DNA of 27,200 bases from an uncultured Clostridia bacterium. Lineage in GTDB: Bacteria; Bacillota; Clostridia; Lachnospirales; Lachnospiraceae. Under the pieces are notes generated by a model. The model was not told the origin of the DNA, did not search any database, and saw only the letters and a list, made by a program, of their open reading frames with translations. The translations under genes were made by a program, and so were the position numbers. The number at the start of each line of letters is the position of its first letter. Position 1 is the first letter of the stretch. The DNA lies in assembly GCA_946611595.1 (NCBI GenBank), contig CAMODY010000004.1, positions 1 through 27,200 of the forward strand, in the 5' to 3' direction. This document shows positions 14,525-21,957 of this stretch, piece after piece.

Positions 14525-16093
14525 TTAGAACTGATTATATATAAATTTGCTTGCATCAAAGCCGATGCCATAACTTCCGAATAATACAACAACAAGGAGT
14601 AATGCGATGATCACAGCATAGCGAAGCACAATGTTCCACTTCTCCATTTTCTCTCTTACGCTGCCGCTCCTTCCAAAGAGGCTGACCAAAAACATTAAAA
14701 CAACGCCGCAGCCTAAAATAATATAATCGCTCACGCTGAGGCCTAAGTTCATCATTGTTCCATCCCATAAGACGTTGAAATTAAACTGATAAGCTAAGGA
14801 ACCAAGTTTTGTGAAGTATTCGCCGACATCATTAAACAGGTCGGTTGCACGGATCAGGTTCATTAAAAGAAACATTCGAATGATCTGCCATACATCATAG
14901 CCGCGTTTATTACTGAAGGCGAATTTATCGTGGAACTTTTTATAAAGCGGAGCAAGTTCTTCTGAAACAACGATCACGAAGCAGTTTAAGAGACCCCAGA
15001 CAATGAAATGGAGATTAAATCCGTGCCATACACCGGTAGCAAGCCAGGTAAGAAGTGATCCGATATAAACCGGAATACGCATACCGACCTTGCCAAGTTT
15101 ACTGCGTGTCTTTAACGAAAGTTTCAGCATTGGCTGAGAAACAGTGATCGGATAAAAGATATAGCGTTTCATCCACTCATTCAGAGTGATATGCCATCTG
15201 CGCCAATATTCCGCGATGTTCTTTGAGAAGAATGGACGGATAAAGTTCTCCGGGAGTTTAATTCCTAATGTCTCAGCCGCACCAATTGCAATGTCAATAC
15301 CGCCGGTAAAGTCACCATAAATCTGAACAGCATAAAATACCGTCAGTACAAAGAAGGAAATACCGGTATACTCTGCACCTTTCAATGTACCAATCGCAAC
15401 TGCGATACGGTCTGCAATGACAAGTTTTTTAAAGAAACCCCAGAGCATTCTTTGCATACCAAAGGCAAGTTGTCTGCGGTCAAAGGCATGCTCAGAAAAC
15501 AAGGTATCTTTTAATTCGTTAAACTGACTGATCGGACCCTGTACCAATTGCGGAAAGAATGCCGTAAACAGAGCCATTTTAAACGGATTGGTAAGCGCTT
15601 CCGCCTTTCCTCTGTAAACATCGATCAGATAACCGATCGACTGGAACATATAAAAAGACATGCCCATCGGAAGTCCGATCGTTAGGAACGAAAAAGTCGC
15701 ATTTGAAGAAAACGCTGTATGAAGGGGTTCGACCAGACATGCTTTACAGAAAAACAGAATTCCAAAGTTCAAAACAATACAAATGATCATAACCAGACGG
15801 TTCTGTGCTTTGATCTGTTTCTTGTAAGCTTTTTTTGCCTCCTTGCTCATCATCTCTTTCCGCTTTTCGAGCTGCTCTTTTTGCAGCTTGTTCCGGCCGT
15901 CTATAAAGCGGATTGCTAGGAAGGTCGTAATCGTGGTAAACAAAATAAATGCAAGGTATTTTACTCCTGCAAAGAGGTAGAAAACATAACTTGCAATCAG
16001 CAAAATTACCCACTGCCATTTATGCGGCAATGCGTAATATAAAATGATCAATATTCCGAGAAACAGTAAAAAACTTAGCGAAATAAATGACAT
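14525..16093 (-). CDS. MBOAT-family acyltransferase, DltB/AlgI-like
   Basis: Polytopic membrane protein, 522 residues, about 10-12 hydrophobic segments. It opens with MSFISLSFLLFLGILIILYYALP, typical of AlgI/DltB proteins. PQLVQGPISQF (181-191), the NIAEYWRRWHITLNEWMKRYIFYP block (H301) and TGVWHGFNLHFIVWGLLN with the invariant H357 identify the MBOAT core. DltB-type proteins move an activated acyl or aminoacyl group from a carrier protein through the membrane. The carrier gene lies directly upstream (16 bases between stop and this ATG) and an SGNH-type partner directly downstream, as in dlt and alginate-acetylation systems. Residues 67-98 form a charged intracellular loop. No strong ribosome site; coupling is likely. 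Confidence 0.93.
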   Translation of the reverse strand: MSFISLSFLLFLGILIILYYALPHKWQWVILLIASYVFYLFAGVKYLAFILFTTITTFLAIRFIDGRNKLQKEQLEKRKEMMSKEAKKAYKKQIKAQNRLVMIICIVLNFGILFFCKACLVEPLHTAFSSNATFSFLTIGLPMGMSFYMFQSIGYLIDVYRGKAEALTNPFKMALFTAFFPQLVQGPISQFNELKDTLFSEHAFDRRQLAFGMQRMLWGFFKKLVIADRIAVAIGTLKGAEYTGISFFVLTVFYAVQIYGDFTGGIDIAIGAAETLGIKLPENFIRPFFSKNIAEYWRRWHITLNEWMKRYIFYPITVSQPMLKLSLKTRSKLGKVGMRIPVYIGSLLTWLATGVWHGFNLHFIVWGLLNCFVIVVSEELAPLYKKFHDKFAFSNKRGYDVWQIIRMFLLMNLIRATDLFNDVGEYFTKLGSLAYQFNFNVLWDGTMMNLGLSVSDYIILGCGVVLMFLVSLFGRSGSVREKMEKWNIVLRYAVIIALLLVVVLFGSYGIGFDASKFIYNQF

Positions 16094-16109
16094 GGGTTAA
16101 AGCTTACTC

Positions 16110-16337
16110 TTATTCCTCGTCTAATCTTTCAATTAAAGCCCAAAGTGCCTGAGCGGAATTAAAGTTTTCCGGGATCAGCTCTTCTGCCGGGATCGCAACG
16201 TCAAAAGTAGCATTTACTTCTGCTACGATCGTTACGATATCAAATGAATCTAAGATCTTACCATCAACAAGATTAGTGCATGTGTTAAAGTCAACTTCTG
16301 GATGTAATCCTTCTAAAATTCCTAATAATTCCTGCAT
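16110..16337 (-). CDS. Acyl/aminoacyl carrier protein, DltC-like
   Basis: 75-residue, acidic, helical carrier protein. The phosphopantetheine attachment site is S31 in the ILDSFDIV motif, as in DltC (LDSF). It should carry the product of the adjacent adenylating enzyme as a thioester to the MBOAT protein. The frame could begin at a GTG at 16358, adding 7 residues, but that GTG lies in a 20-bp palindrome. The ATG at 16337 has AGAGAG about 6 bases upstream and gives the normal carrier length, so it is preferred. The gene lies between the adenylating-enzyme gene (39-base gap with the palindrome) and the MBOAT gene. Confidence 0.9.
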   Translation of the reverse strand: MQELLGILEGLHPEVDFNTCTNLVDGKILDSFDIVTIVAEVNATFDVAIPAEELIPENFNSAQALWALIERLDEE

Positions 16338-16356
16338 ACTATACTCTCTTTCTTTC

Positions 16357-16376
16357 ACTTAGCCTATAGGCTAAGT
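16357..16376. repeat. 20-bp perfect palindrome between the adenylation and carrier genes
   Basis: ACTTAGCCTATAGGCTAAGT occupies the gap directly after the stop codon of the adenylating enzyme and ends just before the carrier's ribosome site. In the mRNA it can form a hairpin of up to 8 bp. No T-run follows, so termination is unlikely; RNA processing, mRNA stability or control of the GTG/ATG start are possible. Confidence 0.6.
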
Positions 16377-17888
16377 TTATTTACTTTCATAATGCGCTTT
16401 GAGATTTACACGGTCGATCTTTCCATTCGCCGTATATGGCATTCTCTCAAGCTGCTCAAAATAGCTTGGGAACATGTAACGTGGCAGTTTCTCTTTAATA
16501 TATGCCGCAACATCTGCTTTTGAAGCTTCTCCTGTATAGAAGAAAATGATTTTCTTTTTCTCATTATCAAAAAGGCAGCATACACTTTCTACGCCATCTT
16601 TCGCACTTGCTACAACTTCAATCTCACCAAGCTCGATACGGTGTCCCATATGCTTGATCTGGAAATCTTTTCTTGAGACATAAACCAGATCGCCGTCATT
16701 ATTTAATTTTCCGAGATCTCCGGTTTTATAAATGATCTCAGGATAGTCGTGATTTAATGGATTCTGCACAAAGCATTCTGCTGTTTTTTCGGGGTTCTTA
16801 TAATAGCCAAGCGTAAGGCAGGTTCCTTTTACGCAGATCTCACCGACTTCCCCTTTCGGAACTTCTTTTCCGTTTTCATCAAGCAGCAGAATTTTCGTAT
16901 TTTTAAATGGCTTTCCAGCCGGGATCATTTCTTCTAATTCAAAATCACGGTCTACTTTATAAATGCAGCAGACGCCTGTTGTCTCAGTAGGTCCATAAAG
17001 ATTATAAAACGAAGCATTCGGAAGCACTCGTTTCCACTCGTTCAATTGTTTTACCGGAAAAACTTCACCTACAAAGGTGATCGTCTTTACATATTCAGGA
17101 ATGACCTTATTAAAGGTCTTCATAGATGATACAAGACTAAGCGCAGAAGCAGCCCAACAAAGTGTGTTGATCTTGTGCTCGTTTAAGTACTCTACCAGCT
17201 TGATTGGAAACATGAACAGCTGCTTCGGAACGATATAAGTCGTTGCACCAAATTTAATGGTGGCACCGATTTCTTTAAGCGGCGCATCAAAATACAATGG
17301 CGCCTGATTGGCAAATACACAAGTTTCATCCAAACCGGCTGCCAAAGTGAAACTTTCGATATAATCGATGACTGATCTATGGCATGCGAGCACACCTTTT
17401 GGTACGCCTGTAGAACCTGAAGTAAATACTGCATAGATCGGATCTGTATCGATCTGCTCTTTTCGAATTTCATCTAAAATATCCTGCTTTGGCAAATCAT
17501 GAACCATTCTGTCATATTTGCAGATTCTGCCGGTATAGCCGAATTTTTCAACCAGCGGTTCTGATTTCTCATCACAGATCATACAATCTGCATTTAAAGT
17601 TTTAAGGATCAGTTCAATACGGAATGCCGGCATTTCTTCATCAATTACAACATAGTAATTGCCGGCATAAATAACGCCAAAAGTAGCGGCAATCGCATCT
17701 GCCCCTTTTTCCATAAAAATAACGACAGGCTTTTTATAATATCCCGCAGTATGAAGATAAGTTCCAACCCTTTTAGATCGATCTAAAAGTTCTTTGAATG
17801 TAAGAGACCCTGCATCTCCGGAGAAAGCAAGTTTATCCGGGACTTTTTCTGCTGTCTTTTCAAGATAATCTAAAATGTTAGTAATCAT
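16377..17888 (-). CDS. Amino-acid adenylating enzyme, DltA-like, substrate uncertain
   Basis: 503-residue stand-alone adenylation domain of the AMP-binding superfamily. Core motifs are A3 TSGSTGVPKGV (156-166), A4 around YFDAPLKEIG (D201, aligned with the Asp that binds the substrate amino group), A5 NLYGPTE (296-302), A7 YKTGDL (387-392), A8 RKDFQIKHMGHRIELGEIE (406-424) and A10 NGKIDR (K490). It resembles DltA, which loads D-alanine on DltC. However, DltA's CGEVLP, whose cysteine (C269 in the B. cereus enzyme) shapes D-Ala selectivity, reads VGEVFP here (V273). D201 argues for an amino-acid substrate; the identity is open. The ATG overlaps the transglutaminase-like gene's end by 11 bases, with AGAGG about 12 bases upstream. 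The carrier protein gene follows. Confidence 0.9.
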   Translation of the reverse strand: MITNILDYLEKTAEKVPDKLAFSGDAGSLTFKELLDRSKRVGTYLHTAGYYKKPVVIFMEKGADAIAATFGVIYAGNYYVVIDEEMPAFRIELILKTLNADCMICDEKSEPLVEKFGYTGRICKYDRMVHDLPKQDILDEIRKEQIDTDPIYAVFTSGSTGVPKGVLACHRSVIDYIESFTLAAGLDETCVFANQAPLYFDAPLKEIGATIKFGATTYIVPKQLFMFPIKLVEYLNEHKINTLCWAASALSLVSSMKTFNKVIPEYVKTITFVGEVFPVKQLNEWKRVLPNASFYNLYGPTETTGVCCIYKVDRDFELEEMIPAGKPFKNTKILLLDENGKEVPKGEVGEICVKGTCLTLGYYKNPEKTAECFVQNPLNHDYPEIIYKTGDLGKLNNDGDLVYVSRKDFQIKHMGHRIELGEIEVVASAKDGVESVCCLFDNEKKKIIFFYTGEASKADVAAYIKEKLPRYMFPSYFEQLERMPYTANGKIDRVNLKAHYESK

Positions 17889-19380
17889 ATCCGTAAATTT
17901 CCTCTATATCGTCCGGTACCGGCATGCTGTCGGCCGGTGTTGCCGGGTATTGACTTGCATCATAGCGATGAGTACCTAAATGCTCTTCTGAGATCCTGTT
18001 CAGTTCAGCAGAAGAAATCATGCACATGACAGGACGTTCGCCCCACTGTGTCCATTGCGTAGCGTCATAATGATACCAGGTCTTACCGCCATCAAGGCTA
18101 ACCATGTTCCAGTAATGATGACCATTGCTTGAAGTCTCAATAGGAATATTATCAATTCCAAGACGATCAAGCAGCAGTTTTGAAGCCGAATAACTTCCAA
18201 AACAGTCGCCCTTGTTATCATGAAGGATCTTATAGCCTTCGTACATATAATCATAGGAATAATCAGTCAAAGTATATGGGATATTCCGTACAAATTCATA
18301 TACGGCCCAAACTTTATGAATATCATCCATATCGTCGGTAATAATATAACTTAAGGTCGCATCAACAAGTGCCCAAACATCTTCATCCGCTACATATCCA
18401 TTTGCAGCACTGACTTCGATCTCGCAGTTTCTTGTCGCAGTATTACCACTTTTATCGGTTGCCGTATAAGACAGCGGATATCTGCCTTCTTTACTGAGAT
18501 CTACCTTGGAATTATCGATTGTGATCTCAGGATCTTCGTCATAATCATCATGGATTACAACAAAAGATTTATAAGCGACAGACTGACCTGTGGTTACTCG
18601 GATCAAAGGTTCACAGGCAATCGATGGCGCGGTCACGTCATTGATCACGGTGACTTTCGCTTCTAATATAGAACTGTTTTTCGCTTCATCGATCAATTCA
18701 AAGCGGATGATCTGCTCGCCTTCCTTGGAATAATCAATTGGATCTAACTGATTAACAGTAACAGCTGTTTCATCCTGGATATCAGAAATAATGTCTTCAG
18801 GAGTAAGTGTTTCATAGCTGAAGATAGTATAATCCGTTACGGTAGCTTTTGGCGGAGTTTTATCTCTCTTGATCACATATGTTTTGCTATTTGAATATTT
18901 GCTTGCAAGGATATATCCGACAACTAAAGCAATTCCAAGGACAAAAGTAAAGATCAAACTAATGACAACACGCCTTTTTAATTTTTCTTCTTTGGTAAGA
19001 ACCTTTTTCTGCTTCTTAGGTTTATTTGTTCTGCTCTTTAAAATGTTTAACCTATGTCCGGATTTATGGCGGGTATTATCTCTTTTCTTCGAATGCGCAT
19101 CTTCTGTTTCTTCGCCATGCACCGGATCTTTTGTATCTTCCCCGTAAACCGAAAAGAAAGCCGGATCCTGAAACATTTGCGCATTCTCTTTATTTGGCCT
19201 TTTAGAGGCAAAGAAAGAAGAAATGTCCGTCGTCTGCGTATAGAAATCCTCTTCATACAGATTAACATCAATATATTTCTCTGCATCGCCGCTCAGAAAC
19301 AAACGGTCGACAGATGTCATCCGCTTAGTTTCCGTTTTCTTCTTATTCAGTTTAGGATTTCTTCTAGCATGACGTTCCAT
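17878..19380 (-). CDS. Membrane-anchored transglutaminase-like protein with Ig-like repeats
   Basis: 500 residues in four parts: a long charged cytoplasmic N-terminus (1-136, Lys/Arg-rich near the membrane), one transmembrane helix (about 138-160), two Ig-like beta modules outside (about 170-248 and 249-325, each opening with a DxTxP-type motif and ending in VTV/EIEV strands), and a transglutaminase/protease-fold domain (about 330-445). The catalytic triad is visible: C393 in NKGDCFGSYSA, H421 or H422 in NGHHYWNMV and D439 in WYHYDAT. Such domains act as peptidases or crosslinkers of cell-wall proteins or peptidoglycan in related exported proteins; the substrate here is unknown. The ATG at 19380 directly abuts the racemase stop; an alternative ATG lies at 19320. 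Its place inside the operon suggests work on the same surface polymer. Confidence 0.85.
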   Translation of the reverse strand: MERHARRNPKLNKKKTETKRMTSVDRLFLSGDAEKYIDVNLYEEDFYTQTTDISSFFASKRPNKENAQMFQDPAFFSVYGEDTKDPVHGEETEDAHSKKRDNTRHKSGHRLNILKSRTNKPKKQKKVLTKEEKLKRRVVISLIFTFVLGIALVVGYILASKYSNSKTYVIKRDKTPPKATVTDYTIFSYETLTPEDIISDIQDETAVTVNQLDPIDYSKEGEQIIRFELIDEAKNSSILEAKVTVINDVTAPSIACEPLIRVTTGQSVAYKSFVVIHDDYDEDPEITIDNSKVDLSKEGRYPLSYTATDKSGNTATRNCEIEVSAANGYVADEDVWALVDATLSYIITDDMDDIHKVWAVYEFVRNIPYTLTDYSYDYMYEGYKILHDNKGDCFGSYSASKLLLDRLGIDNIPIETSSNGHHYWNMVSLDGGKTWYHYDATQWTQWGERPVMCMISSAELNRISEEHLGTHRYDASQYPATPADSMPVPDDIEEIYGYDY

Positions 19381-20103
19381 TTATGATATCAGCTTTTTAT
19401 ATTCTTCTTTAACTTTACATCCGCAAAGAATCACTGTTCGCTGAGCAAGTACTTCCATTGCATCTAAGAATCCGCTTCCAATCTCCTCGTCGCGTTTCAC
19501 CAAAGAAAGTTCCGTACAACCTAAAACGATTGCCTCAGCGCCTTTTTTAACTAATTCCTCTTTGACAGATTGAAATCTGTTCATTTCAATCTGTCTGTTT
19601 GCCTTTACATTCTGGTAAATGATATGCATAACGTCTTTTTGTCTATCATCAGATAAAATAACGGGTTCAATCCCGTAATGCAGAAAAGCTTTCTGGAACA
19701 GGCCTGCTTTCATCGTTCCGTCAGTTGCCATGATACCTGCTCGTTTAATACCTGCTTCATGTAGATACGCTGCTGTCTCATCAACTATATTGATGAAAGG
19801 TTTGCTAAAAGCAGTCGTCATCTCTTCAGCAAATGTATGTGCAGTGATACATGGCATGCAAAGGTAATCGACTCCCGCTTTTTCAAGTTTTTTACCAATC
19901 TCAATGATTGCAGGAAGCGGATCTGCTTTTGTATTATCCAAAATATATTCCGTTCTATCAGGAATGGATGGGATATTATAAATGATCATATCAAGATGCT
20001 CCTGGTCGATTTCCGCATCTGTCATACGTATGATCAATTCCATATAATGGGAAGTGGCTATAGGGCCCATTCCGCCTATTACCCCAATTATTTTCTTATC
20101 CAT
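19381..20103 (-). CDS. Aspartate/glutamate racemase family protein
   Basis: Cofactor-independent racemase of the Asp/Glu/hydantoin superfamily, 240 residues, cytosolic. GVIGGMGPIATSHYMELIIRMTDA (7-30) and HLDMIIYNIPSIPDRTEYIL (36-55) are typical of the aspartate-racemase branch. The two catalytic cysteines are C85 (MPCITAHTF) and C196 (VLGCTEL). The family normally reads PCNTAH at the first site; here the Asn is Ile (I86), which may change substrate or activity. The ATG at 20103 is the earliest start in the frame; there is no Shine-Dalgarno and the promoter's -10 box ends 9 bases upstream. It is the first gene of the dlt-like operon, and its stop directly adjoins the next ATG. I infer that it makes a D-amino acid for the adenylating enzyme. 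Confidence 0.88.
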   Translation of the reverse strand: MDKKIIGVIGGMGPIATSHYMELIIRMTDAEIDQEHLDMIIYNIPSIPDRTEYILDNTKADPLPAIIEIGKKLEKAGVDYLCMPCITAHTFAEEMTTAFSKPFINIVDETAAYLHEAGIKRAGIMATDGTMKAGLFQKAFLHYGIEPVILSDDRQKDVMHIIYQNVKANRQIEMNRFQSVKEELVKKGAEAIVLGCTELSLVKRDEEIGSGFLDAMEVLAQRTVILCGCKVKEEYKKLIS

Positions 20104-20112
20104 AACTTTAAT

Positions 20113-20141
20113 ATTTTAGCTATTAAAAAAAGGGGTGTCAA
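20113..20141 (-). promoter_or_regulatory. Near-consensus promoter of the dlt-like operon, inside a terminator
   Basis: On the minus strand TTGACA (20141-20136), 17 bases, TAAAAT (20118-20113). The -35 box consists of the loop (TTGA) plus the first two bases of the descending stem of the recJ terminator, and the terminator's T-run forms the spacer. The -10 box ends 9 bases before the racemase ATG, so a leader of only about 1-3 bases is expected. Confidence 0.75.
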
Positions 20142-20149
20142 CACCCCTT
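20125..20149 (-). terminator. Rho-independent terminator after recJ
   Basis: On the minus strand AAGGGGTG, loop TTGA, CACCCCTT, then a run of T's: an 8-bp G+C-rich stem 36 bases after the recJ stop. It ends the pheT/SCIFF/secDF/recJ transcript just before the racemase gene and overlaps that gene's promoter. Confidence 0.88.
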
Positions 20150-20184
20150 CGTTAATATATTCTCTAAGAATCTGTAATCTTTGT

Positions 20185-21951
20185 TCAGGCACCAGTCATT
20201 GAGATGAAATCAAGGATTCGCAGCTGAACTGTACGCGAGCCCCTGAACTCATTTATAGAAGGATAATAAGCGATCGAAATACGGAAATTATCTCCATATG
20301 CTTCTTTCCCTGAGATCAGCTGATCCGCTTCCCTGGCGATTTTTTCCTCTGCCCCGTAACGAATACCTTCGATGATGAAACCGGCCTCATTTTCCATCTG
20401 AAGCTTTAAAACATTGTTGTTTTTTCCAAGGACGATAACCTTATGTACTTTTATATTTCTCTCCGCAAATAACGGACGTTCATTTTTTAGACCAAAAGGC
20501 TCTAAGAGCTCAAGTTCCTGAATAAAGTCATCGGAAACATACTGGAAAGGAAGCTGCATATCGATCCATTTTTTCTCTTGCAGCATTTCTTCTGTCAGTT
20601 CGCAGCGCTTATTGATCCTTTCGGATAATATTTCCGCAGTCACTCCCATATTAAGTGAAAATCCGGAAGCTTTTGCATGTCCGCCAAGTTTCTTGAAAAG
20701 ATCAGCATCTTTTCGGAGTTCTTCGATCATATTATAAACATCGACAGAACGGCCTGAACCTTTAAGACCATCCTCCGAATCTGTAACTATGATCACCGGT
20801 CTGGAATACAGTTCTTTTAATCTTCCTGCAATAATACCGGCAATACTTTCATGGGCATCTTTCAAGTACAGAACAAGAATTTTAGGAAGGTTTCCCTGCT
20901 TTTTTATAATTTCCGCAACCATTTTTTCCGCAATAGCAGTCTGGACCTGTGTCATTGTTTTTCTATCTTCGTTCAACTCAGATAGTTCTTCTGCGATGAT
21001 TGCCGCTTTTTTCGGGTCGTTTTCTTCAATCAGATTTAAGGCTATATCGGCATTTTTTAACCTACCAGCTGAATTCAGACATGGCGCGATTATAAAGCCG
21101 ATATGATAGGAGGCGATAGTTTGAGGCAGAATATGTCTGCTTTCCATTAATGCTGTAAGGCCAATATTTTTCGTTTGCTTAAGCCGTTTTATCCCTTCTT
21201 TTGCAAGGATACGGTTTTCACCCGTAAGTGGAACAACATCCGCAATCGTTGCAATTCCGGCAAACTGCAAAAGCTCATCTAAAAGCTTTTTAAGTTCCTC
21301 ATTGTCAGCTCCGTTTTGGAGCTTATACGTCTCATATAAAGCACAAACAATCTTATATGCTACTCCGGCACCACAAAGCTCTTTATACGGATAACTCTCA
21401 TCCGGCTGTTTTGCATCTATTACAATATCAGCCTCAATTAGTGGAAGAGGAACCTCATGGTGATCTGAAACGATAACCTGTATTCCCAGCTCTTTTGCTT
21501 TTGTAACCGCATCATAAGACGATACACCGTTATCACAAGTGATAATAAGTTTGATACCATCTGTAAAAGCTTCCATAACCATATCCGGATTCATTCCATA
21601 ACCTTCTGCCATACGGTCCGGAAGACGCACGTCTGCAAAGCCTCCAAGGGCTGTAATAAAGCTTTTCAGTATATAAGAAGAACAGACACCGTCCGTATCA
21701 TAATCTCCTATAACTCGGATTCTGAAGCCTTTTTTGATTGCAGCAAAAATAAGAGGAACCGCCTCTTTGATACCCTTCATCAGGAATGGATCATTCAGTC
21801 TGTCAGTTCCTCCGTTTAAGTATTCCTCAATTTCCCCGTCTGTCACGAGATCCCGATTTCGAAGGATCCGCGCCAGCATCGGGGAAATGTGAAATGTTTC
21901 AGATATTTGTTTGAAATCTGCTTTCTTGCAGTATAAGTAATAATTACTCAA
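20185..21951 (-). CDS. recJ: Single-stranded-DNA-specific exonuclease RecJ
   Basis: 5'-3' single-strand exonuclease used in recombination and mismatch/base-excision repair. The DHH-family motifs are in order: GDYDTDGVCSSYIL (82-95, metal-binding aspartates), ITCDNGVSS (137-145), VSDHHE (161-166) and, in the DHHA1 domain, LGGHAKASGFSL. The C-terminal OB-like domain covers about 455-588. At 588 residues it is a normal compact RecJ. The frame starts at TTG (21951-21949), 6 bases after the secDF stop; no better start exists before the conserved N-terminal KKADFKQISETFHISPMLARIL, so the TTG is probably real and translation coupled to secDF. A terminator follows. Confidence 0.95.
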   Translation of the reverse strand: MSNYYLYCKKADFKQISETFHISPMLARILRNRDLVTDGEIEEYLNGGTDRLNDPFLMKGIKEAVPLIFAAIKKGFRIRVIGDYDTDGVCSSYILKSFITALGGFADVRLPDRMAEGYGMNPDMVMEAFTDGIKLIITCDNGVSSYDAVTKAKELGIQVIVSDHHEVPLPLIEADIVIDAKQPDESYPYKELCGAGVAYKIVCALYETYKLQNGADNEELKKLLDELLQFAGIATIADVVPLTGENRILAKEGIKRLKQTKNIGLTALMESRHILPQTIASYHIGFIIAPCLNSAGRLKNADIALNLIEENDPKKAAIIAEELSELNEDRKTMTQVQTAIAEKMVAEIIKKQGNLPKILVLYLKDAHESIAGIIAGRLKELYSRPVIIVTDSEDGLKGSGRSVDVYNMIEELRKDADLFKKLGGHAKASGFSLNMGVTAEILSERINKRCELTEEMLQEKKWIDMQLPFQYVSDDFIQELELLEPFGLKNERPLFAERNIKVHKVIVLGKNNNVLKLQMENEAGFIIEGIRYGAEEKIAREADQLISGKEAYGDNFRISIAYYPSINEFRGSRTVQLRILDFISMTGA

Positions 21952-21957
21952 GATATC

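Noticed and set aside
14521..14595. Upstream 25-codon extension of the SGNH-like gene
   Set aside because: It overlaps the MBOAT 3' end, and the hydrophobic anchor begins right after the ATG at 14520.
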